Source: Micrasema longulum
Lineage: Eukaryota > Arthropoda > Insecta > Trichoptera > Brachycentridae
Direction of reading: 5' to 3'
Length of the DNA: 64,000 nt
NCBI GenBank assembly: GCA_022494885.1
Contig: JAGVSM010002670.1
Span: 62,001 to 126,000, forward strand
Both the position numbers and the translations under genes were made by a program. Under the pieces are notes generated by a model. That model saw only the letters and a list, made by a program, of their open reading frames with translations, ran no database searches and was not told the origin of the DNA. This document shows, piece by piece, positions 11,315 through 22,505 of this stretch (position 1 is the stretch's first letter; each line of letters begins with the position of its first letter).

Positions 11315-13240
11315 TTTTTAAGCTTCTTATTTTAAGCTACGTGACGTGAGGAAATTCAAGAAAGTACAGTTAAAAAAATGACAGATTTACCCTTTTACCA
11401 TCCCACTACCGATATATGTACTGCAGAGGTAAAATCGCAATGGCAAATTTTAATTTTATGGAATTGTGTCAAAAAATTTACCCATAAGCCCCGCATTAGA
11501 ATCAAATGCGAAACGATCATCAACATTTATGTGAGTAAGTAATACATATTTTTTTAAATGTGTATTAGGTCGTATGAATTTTTTTTTTAAAGGTATTATG
11601 CACATTTTTTTATTGTTTAATTTGTTTGACAACGTCACTGTTTTCAAATAAACTTGATCGGATCGTAGAAACGTAAAATCTGTTTTTATCTATTTAATAA
11701 AATGAAATATTCAACTAATTAAAAGGTTTCAGTATTCATGGCTGTTTGCTATTCATCTTATGCACTTATTTTCTGAATCCCACCAGAGCCGTAGATCATT
11801 TTGCATTTTGTTCTAGGCGGGTGATTATAGTACTTCTCTCGCAGCAAAGTCTACCGAAGCTTGTAGAACATACCTCCAGTTGCAGTGCGATCTCTCCTGC
11901 TCCGGCTGGCGCAGTTATTCGTTCCGTGGAACGATTGTTATGCTCCATTCTGACAAAACAATCCCAACCTTCGCGTCCATTGTTACGTTTGCGAGCATTG
12001 TGAATCACGTGGTCCGCTCCTTCCGTCGGAAATTTTTCACCGAGCGCCGATAGATTTCCGTACCCCCGTTAAGCCGCCACAATTATTAACGTTTTGAGCG
12101 AAAAGTTCTTTTGTAACAGCTTTTAGGGCTTCGCGAGAGAAAGGACTTAATTTCAAATGTAGTAGAATGTTTTTGTGCTTGAAGTTTAAAGCATTTTCAT
12201 ACAAACGCAATAAGTTTAGAGATATTTTTGATGAAATCTGAAAATTGTATTATTTTATAACATTATTAATTTGTTTCATAAATCTATAGAAAAATTAATA
12301 TTGCACGTTTATTAAATAGATAATTTTTTAACACAAATGCAGAAATTATCCAGAAATAAGTGTGGGCATTTACATGGCTTATGATATGTCGCTGACTTGT
12401 TAAAATATCTATCAATTCAGATAATATCTGAAGACGGTCAAACTGGAACCCGCCTAAGAAGATTTTCATTTGCCTAAAATGAATCATTTTACCTTGGTAT
12501 CTATGAATTATGATGTCAATATTCGTATTTTTTACTGATAGTATTTTTTTTATTGAAACAAATTTATTTAGCAGATTTAAAAAAAATATATTTAACATTA
12601 AACATCGTTACTAATCTTCGTAATGTTTTACACTGCTACAGTAAAACTGTTCAATATTTTTTTAATTCTCATCTATTCGCATTATTATTTGATTTAATAA
12701 AACCTTAATTATTAAGACAAGTAACAAATTTCATAACATTGATCTTTATTTTTTATATATTTAAATAATTTTAAAATAATGAGCGCAAGTATTATTTTAT
12801 ATATGTATTTTTTTATATTGCGTGGGCACGTTTAACGTTAAAATGATTGGAGAAATACTTAAAAATTCGTTTTTAATTCTCAATTAAATGAATGACTCTA
12901 ATTGAAAAATCCATTTTCTCTCATTCGTGGGTATAAATAATCGACCCTCGCCGTGTTTAATTTCATTTTTCTCTCATTGAAGCAATTTTCCTGTGAAACC
13001 ATTAGAGGCATTACGGGTCTAGTTAGATCCGCTGGCGTCTACAGGAACTGCTTTCCATCCATTAAAAAATTAAGTGCATAACATTAAGCGTCGTTATTTA
13101 TTCTCTTGCTGACCGTTTACCAAGACTCGCTTTAACAGACGCAATTAGTTGAGTCTTAATTTGTTTTTCACATCGAGCATTTTAACTAAAAATATTTTTA
13201 CAAACATATAACGTTAACATACCTTACTTGTTTTGTTCAT
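11315..13240. other. Unassigned DNA with two complex blocks
   Basis: No confident gene. 11760-12080 is a complex, GC-richer block with open frames on both strands (11746-12003 +, 11796-12008 -), neither recognised. 12284-12598 (-) is open for 104 codons, without a known family. 12890-13150 is again complex and carries two near-copies of TTTTCTCTCATT (about 12913 and 12967) with homeodomain-type TAATTG/TAATT cores. The complex blocks are candidates for conserved regulatory DNA, judged only from composition. Confidence 0.3.
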
Positions 13241-14333
13241 TTTACTTGTAGGTTTTGGATTATTTTTTGCGTGATACTCAGTTGAGGCAAACACAGTACT
13301 CAGACCGATATGTTCCTCGCAGGTTTTTGCTCCGTACCTCATATATAATAACATTTATTAACTATCTAATTAAGGAAGATTTAAAAATGCATGTTATGTC
13401 TTAAAAATTTTATTTTTTATGATAATGAAAAAAAGATTTCTACATAAAAAAAATACAAATTATAAAAAAGCAATGATGTTTCATGAGTCTGATTTCAATA
13501 TATTTTTTTAATAAAATTATTTCATTGGTTCTAAAGTGTATTACTCATTTACAATATTTATCACTAAAATAATACTTACAATAATAATACCATAACTATA
13601 ACAATATATATAACGACCAAAATAACTGAAAATAATAAATAACTATCTACCTAAGAACGGGGAAGCTATCCCTAATTAGGCAGTTTAGATGATTTAACAG
13701 CAAAAACGGAAAACATGTGTATTCTCGTACTTTTACTACTCAATTAACTTATTGTATAGATAATTAATGTAAATTTCTGTAATAAGTATGTAAATATTTA
13801 ACCATAAAAAGTAGAACATGTTTATAAAAACGTAAATCCTACATTATTATTTTTTAAATGTAAATATGATAAAATGAATTAATAAATTTATTTTTCTCAA
13901 CTAGCGAAGTTGTATAGTCCATTTGGTAAAGGGTCAAAATTGGAAATGGAACAAAAAAGACTTGCAGTGCAGTTTATACCAGAAAGCGACTGACCACCGC
14001 TGCGTAAATATTGGTATGTTAAAATGCACGGATGGAGTCATGACTATTGTAGAATTCTGAAGCCCATACAGACACACTAATATGCGCCTGTTCGTGTGTG
14101 TTTGTTGGCCTCAACTTATGCTGCGGTCGCTAAACAACTTTAAATTGAAATAAGAGAAGCAAGTTTTTGTTGAAATTAAATTTTTGTTGCGTTCATAAAT
14201 AAATAAAAATTCACATAAAAAAAGCGAAATTCGACAAATGCCTTCTGCGACATACAGTTGCGTAGCTCATTCTGTTCGTCCGATTTTTGTCTACTTTTCC
14301 CAAGAAATCCAACGATATTTATTTATTCATTCA
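13241..14333. other. No feature recognised
   Basis: AT-rich DNA. 13900-14130 is of mixed composition but matches nothing else in the window. Confidence 0.4.
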
Positions 14334-14759
14334 AAATTGAGGGCATTGGAAGCAAAAATAGCAAACTCCCGTTTTGGTGTTTTCGAGAAAAATAACTAAA
14401 ACTGCTGCACTAATGCCAAAGAGAGTCTTCATGTTAGAAATGATATTTTCACTGAATTCAAACTTTAAGATACTAATAAATTAGCTTTAATAGAAACACG
14501 AATTCAAAAAACTTTTTTAATATTTGTATGGCACGGCCATTTTGAAAATTTAAATCTCAAGCCTTTCATTGGTCGAATAAGAGGGCTGATGGATTTTGCT
14601 ATTTTTGCTTTCAAACCATCAAAAGTATGGTTTCAAACTACATTTGCAACTCAACTCATAATTTTTATTAAAATAAAGTTGATAAACTACATAATGCATC
14701 ATAACCAAAAAAAAAATTTTTTTGGATGTTGCTATCTTTGTTTCCAATGCCCTCAATTA
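14334..14759. mobile_element. Putative inverted-repeat element (MITE-like)
   Basis: Arms at 14334-14365 and 14728-14759 are inverted copies of each other with few mismatches; both contain AATTGAGGGCATTGGAA and its complement. A third related piece, TTTTGCTATTTTTGCTTTC, lies inside at about 14594. The span is about 425 bases, there is no transposase, and the target duplication is unclear. It is most simply a non-autonomous DNA element. Confidence 0.6.
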
Positions 14760-15201
14760 TTCTCGTTTTCTATTACCAAAATTGTGCGTGTTATATTTGC
14801 TTCCACTGCCACTGCCTCAAAAGTTCAAAACTTGTATCTACATACTGTGTACTGTAACTTTATAGGAAATAATCCAATGGTGTCAAATTACAGGATCATG
14901 GAGGCCAATTAATGACACTTTTTCTGAAAACAATGTTGTCGCCAAATTTGAATTTTATTAAAAAGCTGCTTGGACATATTTAGTGAACTGAACACTAATT
15001 TGTGTAATAAATTTCCACAATTTTCAATCCTTGTCCTAGTGTAGAGGTAGGATGGCATTATTATCTCGTGGTGTGGAGTGGTGTGTTTGCACTGCAATTC
15101 TAATGTTTTGTTTCATGCCTCTCATGTATTTTTTCTTGCTCTGTGTATAAAACCGTCTACATTGAGTTATTGATTATATTGCTAAAATTAATAATGAAAT
15201 A
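14760..15201. other. No feature recognised
   Basis: Mixed-composition DNA with no frame or repeat that I can identify. Confidence 0.35.
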
Positions 15202-15432
15202 TTGCTTTATCAGGTGAACAATGTGGAAGGAAAGATAACTAAACTCTTGGATTTACATAAACTCGCTAAACAATGTTTAGTCAACTGTGAATTCTTTATT
15301 GACAAACGTCTGCCACTCGAATTCAATTATCTACATTTGATTCAAAATAAAAACGTGTTCAATTACTTTCAATTTAAAGATCATATTGATAAACATTTAA
15401 ATGGCTTCAAAAATAACGACAATCTCATTTGA
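15202..15432 (+). pseudogene. Unidentified 76-codon open frame
   Basis: An open frame with protein-like composition (it ends FQFKDHIDKHLNGFKNNDNL) and a stop at 15432. It contains VNNVEGKITKLLDLHKLAKQ and is not low-complexity, so it may be a remnant of a transposon or viral-like gene. No family is recognised and chance cannot be excluded. Confidence 0.2.
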
Positions 15433-17699
15433 AACAGATACTTTGCCTTTTAATAACATTTGATTTAGCTTTCAATGACGCTTCAAGAAAAATCATCTGC
15501 TTTTTCGGAAATTGATTTAAATCCATCACGCCTTTTCCCTTAATGGCAAATGGGCCAAGCAAGGAATATAATCGACTAGATTGTAAGGTCCTTATCTTAC
15601 ACCTTCATGGACTATTCTCCTCCATTATATAAGTTCGGCTCGACTTTCGCAAGTCATGACACGCTCGGTTTTTTCATCCCTCCTCCGCCTCCCGCCCTTG
15701 TCCCCTGCCCAGTACCGTTCCCTTCCATTCCTCACCAATATTTCCCCTTTTCAAATTCCGATCAAATGCAATCTCGCACGTGAACAGATTTTTGAGTGAT
15801 GATTTTCAAGATTAACGCAAGCTGCGATGAGTGTTTGGCGCTAAGCGAACAAAACAATTTTACCTGATTTCCAACCCCGAAATATTGTACATAGAATTTC
15901 GTTGTTTTTGGAAAATATTTTTTAATGTTTTTGATAGAACTAATAAATTTTATCAGGACTGTTTGAAATACATTTCACTTTTTGTATTCTTCCAGAAACT
16001 GCATATATCCACATTAATCTTTGTTTGTAAGATGACTTATTGTATTATGTTACATTATTAATACTGTTTCTATCGTTTTCATTTAAACGATTTTATTAAT
16101 GAATTAGCACGACAGTAAAAAAACGTAGTACTTTAATTCACAAACTTGTATTGGTGTGTAGCTGACAAAAATATATATTTTGATATGCTTTTCAGCGTGT
16201 TTATGTTGACTTCATTAAAATTCACAAAACGATAGCAATGCAACTTTTATTCTCTTTGTCTTCACTTCGGTTTTTTCTCTTAATTTACATAAAAAGCGAG
16301 GCACATTTGTAGGCTCCGGTTGCTTTCTGTTTATTTTTATCTGTTGCGAGATCCGGAAACCGTGCTCTAGACTGGCTTACTCCGTTCGTTTTTTTTTCAT
16401 TCGGAAAGTCGTTTCGATTTATTTTATCTTAACACAGTCTTGCAAACTCTATTACTCCGCGCGTTTTTATAAATTTTCTCACCGTCTGATTCCTATCAAC
16501 TGTAACTTGGATAGGTACTTTTAAAGCAATATCGGTAATACTTTACTGAATAATTTATTCTAATCTTACGACTTCAAAAGTCTCGCTTTTTTATAGACCG
16601 AACGGGTAATTGAAATTCCTGAACCCGCTAACGCGTTTAATATGTAATGTTTCTGCTGAGGTAATAATAGCCGAACGCTGTTATTTACAGATATAGTTTT
16701 ATTATTTTCATTTTTCGTAATAACAAAGCCAAGATAGAAGAGGTATCAAGTCACTTCATCCATTAAAAGTGACTAACATCCTTTCCATTCGAGTTATAAA
16801 CCTCGGAACAAAAACATAATCGGCCTTACTAGATTCCAATGCTTACCTTGTCCTAGGGCACCTCTGTTTGCCCTCCCATCATTGGATTATTGAAATCTAG
16901 ATTTATTATAGGGCTCCATCTAACCTGAATCCTCCCTGCCCGAGTTGCCTTCAGCCATGTGAACAGGGTGCGGGATGAGAACCCGACGCACTAATTAAAA
17001 TCTTAACTCCCTAAATATTTACCCGGGAAACAAGGCGAGTTACGGTTTTAATTGTGGCAGCTTCAGAAGGGTATCTACGTTCCCCGCGCATTTCAAGCGG
17101 TTAACTTATAAAAAATGCATTATTATTTAAGAACTTAAATGCCACCCTTTTTAATAATCGTAGTTGGCACGCAGCGCAGCGGGTTAGTACTTTTCGTTTA
17201 ACTTGCTACACAATGTCGCGTATTAAAAAAAAATATTCCTGGGAAAATATTTGCGACAACGCGAGGTCCCCCACACAAAGCGACAGTATTATAATAGCCT
17301 TAAAACATTGCATCGTTTTGATAAGCTTCTGCAGCGAAACCACTTAAAGGGATTCTTCGAATACCTTTTTTTATTGTGCGCTGTCACTATTTTCCCCCAA
17401 AACGCATTTTCATAAATCACTGATAAGCTTTCACTCCATTTCGGTAACTGCATGAGCCTTATACCTGTGTTCACGCTTAAGTTCATTCTCTTTGTTAGAA
17501 ACCACATATTTCAAATTCATTTTTAAGATACAACTTGCACACTTATATCATTTTTAACAATGCGCAATCCTATTTATTTTTTGTAAACAAGTAATGTAAT
17601 CGACTCGTATTTACGCTTATTTAAAATATATCCATTTCAGTAACTTTTTTAAATAAACGACGTATTTTATATATGTAGGTCCCGTAACCCAGGGTAGTC
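15433..17699. other. Unassigned DNA with a complex block at 16780-17110
   Basis: Mostly non-coding in appearance. 15640-15760 is pyrimidine-rich. 16780-17110 is GC-richer and non-repetitive. On the minus strand it holds a good splice-donor-like CAAG/GTAAGC at about 16849, but the upstream frame is short and no exon can be supported. Confidence 0.3.
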
Positions 17700-17741
17700 A
17701 GAATATTCTATCGCGCAAAGTCTTGCGCGATAAAATATTCT
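17700..17741. repeat. Strong 19-bp hairpin
   Basis: Arms 17700-17718 and 17723-17741 match at 18 of 19 positions around a 4-base loop AGTC. The inner stem is ATCGCGCAA/TTGCGCGAT. The CpG-rich inner part is unusual in this AT-rich context. It may be the tip of a palindromic element. Confidence 0.85.
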
Positions 17742-18039
17742 CGTGAAAATGGTGAACAAAAAATTATCGTAAAAATTGAAAAATCCTGCCCAAAGTATTA
17801 AATAAAATTTACATATTTCACATTTATTGAGTCAAAACCAATCAAATTCAAACAGAAAATATTAAATTTGGAGCAAAGTATAGTAAACCTTTAGTGGGAA
17901 TTCTTTGAGCCGAATTACAAAATCAAATAAAAATCGTATAAATAATGTTTTGGAGCAATTTATAATTTATGTCGAAGAAATCTATAAAAAGTGAGCACAT
18001 GTAAGAATGTCATTGCAACTATACGAGTACTATTAAAAG

Positions 18040-18770
18040 ATATAAAAGTTTTACTACTGCTCATTCTAGATTACGCTGATGTTTTCATGTCTTATTTAAG
18101 CTGTGAGCAACTCGATAAACTTGAACAACTTTAGAATAAATGCATGCATATTTTTGGTCTTAGGAAATATGACCACTTTTCTGATCATCGTAGGCAACTG
18201 AAATGGCTCAAAATTAGACAGCGGAGAGACTATCACTCCCTCTCACTTCTGTTCAATGTACTTCATAGTCCTAACGCTCCTATATATCTGCGTGAAAAAT
18301 GTCAACGCTTATTAGTTCATGGTTTACCTCTTCGTTCTAATTCTCAAGGCACTCTCTTTATACCCATCCACAATTCGTCTTTCTTCTCTAACTTATATAG
18401 TGTCCATGAGGCTCGACTGTGGAATCATCTCCCATCCACCATCAAAGATGTTACTATAGTATATAGAAAGAAACATCTCCTTTTTCTTCCTTAATATCTC
18501 TTCCTTTCCTGTTTTTTATTTTTTCCTTTTTCATATTGAGTAATGGTATTGATTTAAGAAAATTTATACCCAAATACATTTATTTATATTTTCATATATC
18601 TTTACCTTTTTTTTCTATTGAATATGTATTGTAACATGAATAATATATATTTTTTTAAATATTTTTTGGTTGGAAGAAATTGCCATTTGGCAATAAGCTT
18701 GCCAACGTACAATTAACATTACGTACAAAAAATTAAATAAATACATTTTTAAAAAATAAAAAAGACATGT
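18040..18770 (+). pseudogene. LINE ORF2 C-terminus with 3' UTR (jockey/CR1-like)
   Basis: The frame from 18144 has 116 codons, and homology begins earlier (LLILDYADVFMSYLSCEQLD near 18058, ended by a stop at about 18132). Recognisable blocks are HIFGLRKYDHFSDHRRQLKW, IRQRRDYHSLSLLFNVLHS and ARLWNHLPSTIKD, the standard C-terminal signature of jockey/CR1-like LINEs. The 3' UTR holds a small hairpin (18679-18694) shared with the copy at 63090-63560. The sequence is 5'-truncated: no polymerase motifs remain. Confidence 0.88.
18679..18694 (+). promoter_or_regulatory. 3' UTR stem-loop of the LINE
   Basis: ATTGCC-ATTT-GGCAAT forms a 6-bp stem with a 4-base loop. The same stem with a different loop (TTAA) is found in the 3' UTR of the LINE copy at 63090-63560 (63147-63162), with further matching sequence next to it. 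3' stem-loops guide reverse transcriptase recognition in several LINEs; that role is inferred here. Confidence 0.55.
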
Positions 18771-19599
18771 CACTTTGACACATAACCAAAATATTTTCTT
18801 AATATTGTTTGTTTAGGTGTAAAATTATTTGCAACAAAATATCGTTTTGGCGCAAAGTATTTTATCAGGCCGGTGCAAAGTCAAACCCAGTTTACAGTAT
18901 GTACTACTTTAATAATTTAAAATACCAATATTCATAATTACTTGATATTAATGTTCATAAGCCAAATATTGTAACGATTTCATTCTTTAGTCAACACAAT
19001 TTTGTAGCCTCGATAACCGTCAAAGTCAACTGTCATTGGATCATAAATAAAATTTAGCTGATTTATCAAAACCACAAGTCATAATCATCTTCTTTCATCA
19101 AAGGTTCGCTACAGTTTTTTACACGTCTATTTACCGTGACCTTTGCAGCACCTCCCTTTCGGTCGTTCTGAAACAATCGCCGGGCTAGGATTAGGCATCG
19201 CGGTGCCGAGCGTCGATAAAGCGAGAACAGCTTATTAAGGGATTTGTGTCCACCGCCCAGCCTACCTCCGGCTCTCCGTCCTTCCCCGGTATCCTCCGAT
19301 CAACCCCGACTCTATCCCTTACAAGGTGCGACGAGCTTACCACAAGCCACACAGCGTCTTGGAAACATTTCCGTCCCATGTCTATACATGAATCTATACC
19401 TGTTACGGCACAAGATACTGATAAAAGAATGCCGAAAATTTTTACAATACATTCTGATAATTTCAAGTAACGTGGGTATCCTTATTTTACGTATCCCAAC
19501 ATATCAAACGCTTTTATTCTAAATTAAATCAATTTTAGACGTAGTAGAATCGGTAAAATTATGATATAAAATTTTAATAATTTTATTTTAAATGCTATG
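18771..19599. other. AT-rich DNA followed by a GC-rich block
   Basis: 19130-19360 stands out by its GC content. It is open in several frames on both strands (for example 19191-19466 -, 19244-19522 +), but no protein family is recognised and no frame is clearly favoured. It could be an exon or regulatory DNA. Confidence 0.3.
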
Positions 19600-20072
19600 A
19601 ATGGCAAAAAAAATATTACAACGTCTTGAAACCGAGTGAACGCGGTTAAAATGCGATCTCTTCGACGAATGTGTGGGAAATCAATGTATGACAGGGTTAC
19701 GAATAATGAAATCAGGCGAGAGTGTAAAGCTGAGTCAAGTATAATTGATAAGATTAAGAAAGGGTCTCTGAGATGGTTTGGTCACCTAGAACGAATGGAC
19801 GACGAGAGAATGGTAAAACAAGTATATATGGCGAAAATGAACAGCAACGTGAGACGAGGAGGACCAAGAAAGACGTGGCATGATCAGATAAACCAAAATC
19901 TTAAGTCTAGTCATGTCAAAAGCAGACGGAACCGAAGGACATGTATGACAAGATGTATGAATGTGGAAGAGGCTAGGATTGTATGCCAGGATAGACGTGT
20001 GTGGCGGTCCATTCTCTCTGCCTACCCCTACGGAGAAATGGCGTGATGGTAGTTTTAGTAGTAGTAGTAGTT
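19600..20072 (+). pseudogene. RTE-like LINE ORF2 C-terminus with (TAG)n tail
   Basis: The frame 19636-20046 (136 codons) begins NAVKMRSLRRMCGKSMYDRV, continues with LRWFGHLERMDDERM and GPRKTWHDQ, then MNVEEARIVCQDRRVWRSI and ends SAYPYGEMA. It is co-linear with the C-terminal half of 32745-33584 and shares the terminal SAYPYGE-x-A. Eight bases beyond the stop, a TAG trinucleotide run begins (20055-20070), a microsatellite tail typical of RTE-like LINEs. The 5' end is at about 19600. The frame is intact, so the copy is young or recently inserted. Confidence 0.9.
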
Positions 20073-20891
20073 TAAGCATGTATAAACATAGTAAGGTTTT
20101 GTTAAAATTTTAAAATTTAATAAAAAGTTTCCCGATATTCAGGATTCAAACATTCTCTGTGAGCGTCAAAAATGATATTCATAAAATAAAAAACGTACAA
20201 CAAAAAAAATATCTAAGGAAAAGCTTATGCGCTAGTCATCTCAGAACAGGTTATATACTATACCTACATAATCTGCTCTGAGGTAGCAATACATTTTCAG
20301 CACTGAAATTGAAAAATCTAATTAAAATATTACCTTTAAACGGTTATTCCTAACTTTCTTAGAAAATAAATACAAGGTAATACGATTAATTTATTACTTT
20401 GTTACAAAAAAAGCTACATTGCGCTTTACACCAGTATTACATTATACTATAATTAGCGAATAATCAAACAGGTGTAATGTATCAAACAGCTAATACTCTC
20501 GAAGGGTTTATCTTATTTGGAAGTTTCTTAAATTACTTTTCCCTGTTGTATCAATCATTCCTTGAATCTGGAAATGTTAAAGAAGAAATCTCATTCCCCA
20601 GTGAACGTGTTATAAAGAACAGGCATTCTTTGTTTTGCGTAAGCTTTTCCGCCTCCCTGATTATCAGAAAAAAAGTGTTCGAAATTGTTCGAATCATTTT
20701 TCATTTTCGCCTGACTAACGCGGCGGGGTACAGCGGCTACGAACCCCCTTAATCCCGGCGTAATATTAAATTCAACGTGACATAAGTACGAAAACTTTTT
20801 CGAAGTGAGAAAATTAAAATTGTTCGTTGTATTTATTTAATCAATACAATTGTCGTTTTTAGTAATGTTCGGTATAAAATAGCAAAACACA
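20073..20891. other. No gene; complex block at 20460-20760
   Basis: The block is more complex than average and becomes GC-rich near 20715-20760. It contains an inverted TTCGAAATTGTTCGAA pattern (20677-20692). No frame is recognised. Conserved regulatory DNA is possible. Confidence 0.3.
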
Positions 20892-21023
20892 TATTACAAC
20901 AGAGACAAAAAAAAATCAGAGAAGGAAATTAGGAAGTCTGGGCATGTGTAGGGCATATTAAAGGGTAAATGCGGAGACTTCCTCATTTCCACCTCTAAAA
21001 TGTTCTCCGTCTCTATTGTAATA
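20892..21023. mobile_element. Repeat family E, palindromic copy (MITE-like)
   Basis: The left arm (20892-20940, starting TATTACAACAGAGAC) and the right arm (about 20971-21023, whose complement starts TATTACAATAGAGAC) are inverted copies. The arm sequence equals the start of the family E unit found at 40239, 40618 and 48240 and, with its outer bases diverged, at 60779. Here two such ends face each other, giving a 132-bp inverted-repeat element. Confidence 0.75.
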
Positions 21024-21869
21024 CGTTAATCCTAATGAATCCTGCGGTGCAAAACCCATTATTTCCTTAAAAACATTTAAACTAACTCAAAATATTGTTT
21101 ACATAGTAAATCAATACGTTTAAATATTTGCTTTTGCTGTCAAATATAGTATTAACGTATATTTTATAAATTCTTAATTTTTTTTTCCGTAATATTGTGT
21201 ATAATAAATAACACATTGTGATTTACGTACATTAAAATTATATGCCGCAATTATTGAAAGCATAAATCAATGATATTAATAAATTATCTTTTAATATTTA
21301 ATTAAAACTACATTTTTACGTAGTTCAAATCCCTAATAATATTATATGCGTACATACAATAACAGTACAAAATAATAACTTCGTAGTATCGCGTTATGTA
21401 CGCCTATTTTTTATCTGAAGTGATATGTTCATTATTTTTTAAACTTATTATATTATATTGTTTTTGTTTCCCACGAATATGGCTTTCCCTATTTTAATTA
21501 CACTTTTGTTAAATCATAGTCAATGTTATAAATCTGCCATTTTAATCCTTGTTTAATGATATAATATTTAACTTGTCCCCTATAACTGCTCGACCCTCTC
21601 ATACTTTAGTGGCTGTTTTCATCTTATCCTGATTTATAAGGGTTTATTCCCTCGAATAAGATCTCCTTTGCTTTTCTCGAGTACCAGAACTCCTCACAAC
21701 CATTCTACACTTTTCTACTAAAGCATCGACAATGCAGGTTCTTTAATACTGAAATATATCTTGATTCCTAAGCTCTAAATACTTCTAAAACTTTCAAAGT
21801 TAAATCCATTGTTTGTACATAGGCTGTTTCTATCATTTATTTTATTGGGTAAATAAACAGTAGAACACA
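21024..21869. other. No feature recognised
   Basis: AT-rich DNA without identifiable frame or repeat. Confidence 0.4.
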
Positions 21870-22505
21870 AAAATTGACAATTTCTTTTTATTAATCTATA
21901 TAAGTGAAAGACACTCATGCATACATAAAAAAAAATGTTTACACTTAATACAATAAATTAAATTAAGTTAAATACAACAAATTTAACATATGTCAAAGAA
22001 AATATTTGAAAAAATATGTATGTAATAATAAAGTGAATTTAATATATGCTTCTCTTAATATTTCTATGATTTTTGACCTAAATTTACATACATTTTCATA
22101 AAAAATACCAGCCTCGGTACATTTATTGTTACATTGGTCGTATATTCTAGGTATTGTAGGTTGTTTTAAATAGTTTATTGACGCGTTATCTGTGTAAAAC
22201 GGAAGATTTTGTCTTGTCGGTCTAGATAACACACGGAATAGACGTCTTTCAAGCAAATTAGAGGAATCAATTTTATTTTTTAGTAATTTGTATTAAAAAA
22301 ACATTATCCTTCGATTTTTAAGAGAGTTTATTCCATGGTACTGCATACTTTAAGCATAGTTAGAAAAGTTAAGGTTTAACCGGTAGTCGACCTGTCCAAA
22401 GAATTTTTGTTGGACCCTTTCTAGTACATTAATACTAATATTATAGTCAAGTGACCAAATAGAAGTACAGTATTCTAGTTGGGGACGAACTAATTTTATG
22501 TTTTA
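21870..22505 (-). pseudogene. LINE ORF2 C-terminal remnant with 3' UTR
   Basis: The minus strand from 22505 reads IKLVRPQLEYCTSIWSLDYN and then ISINVLERVQQKFFG, the VRPxLEYxxxxWSPxxxxxIxxLExVQxxF motif of LINE reverse transcriptases. After a stop and a frameshift the frame 22256-21993 gives RRLFRVLSRPTRQNLPFY and ends in KFRSKIIEILREAYIKF. The AT-rich 3' UTR runs to about 21870. The 5' part is missing. Confidence 0.8.

Noticed and set aside
16849..16975. A host exon with donor CAAG/GTAAGC (minus)
   Set aside because: The donor is good, but upstream frames are short or stopped and no convincing acceptor fits.
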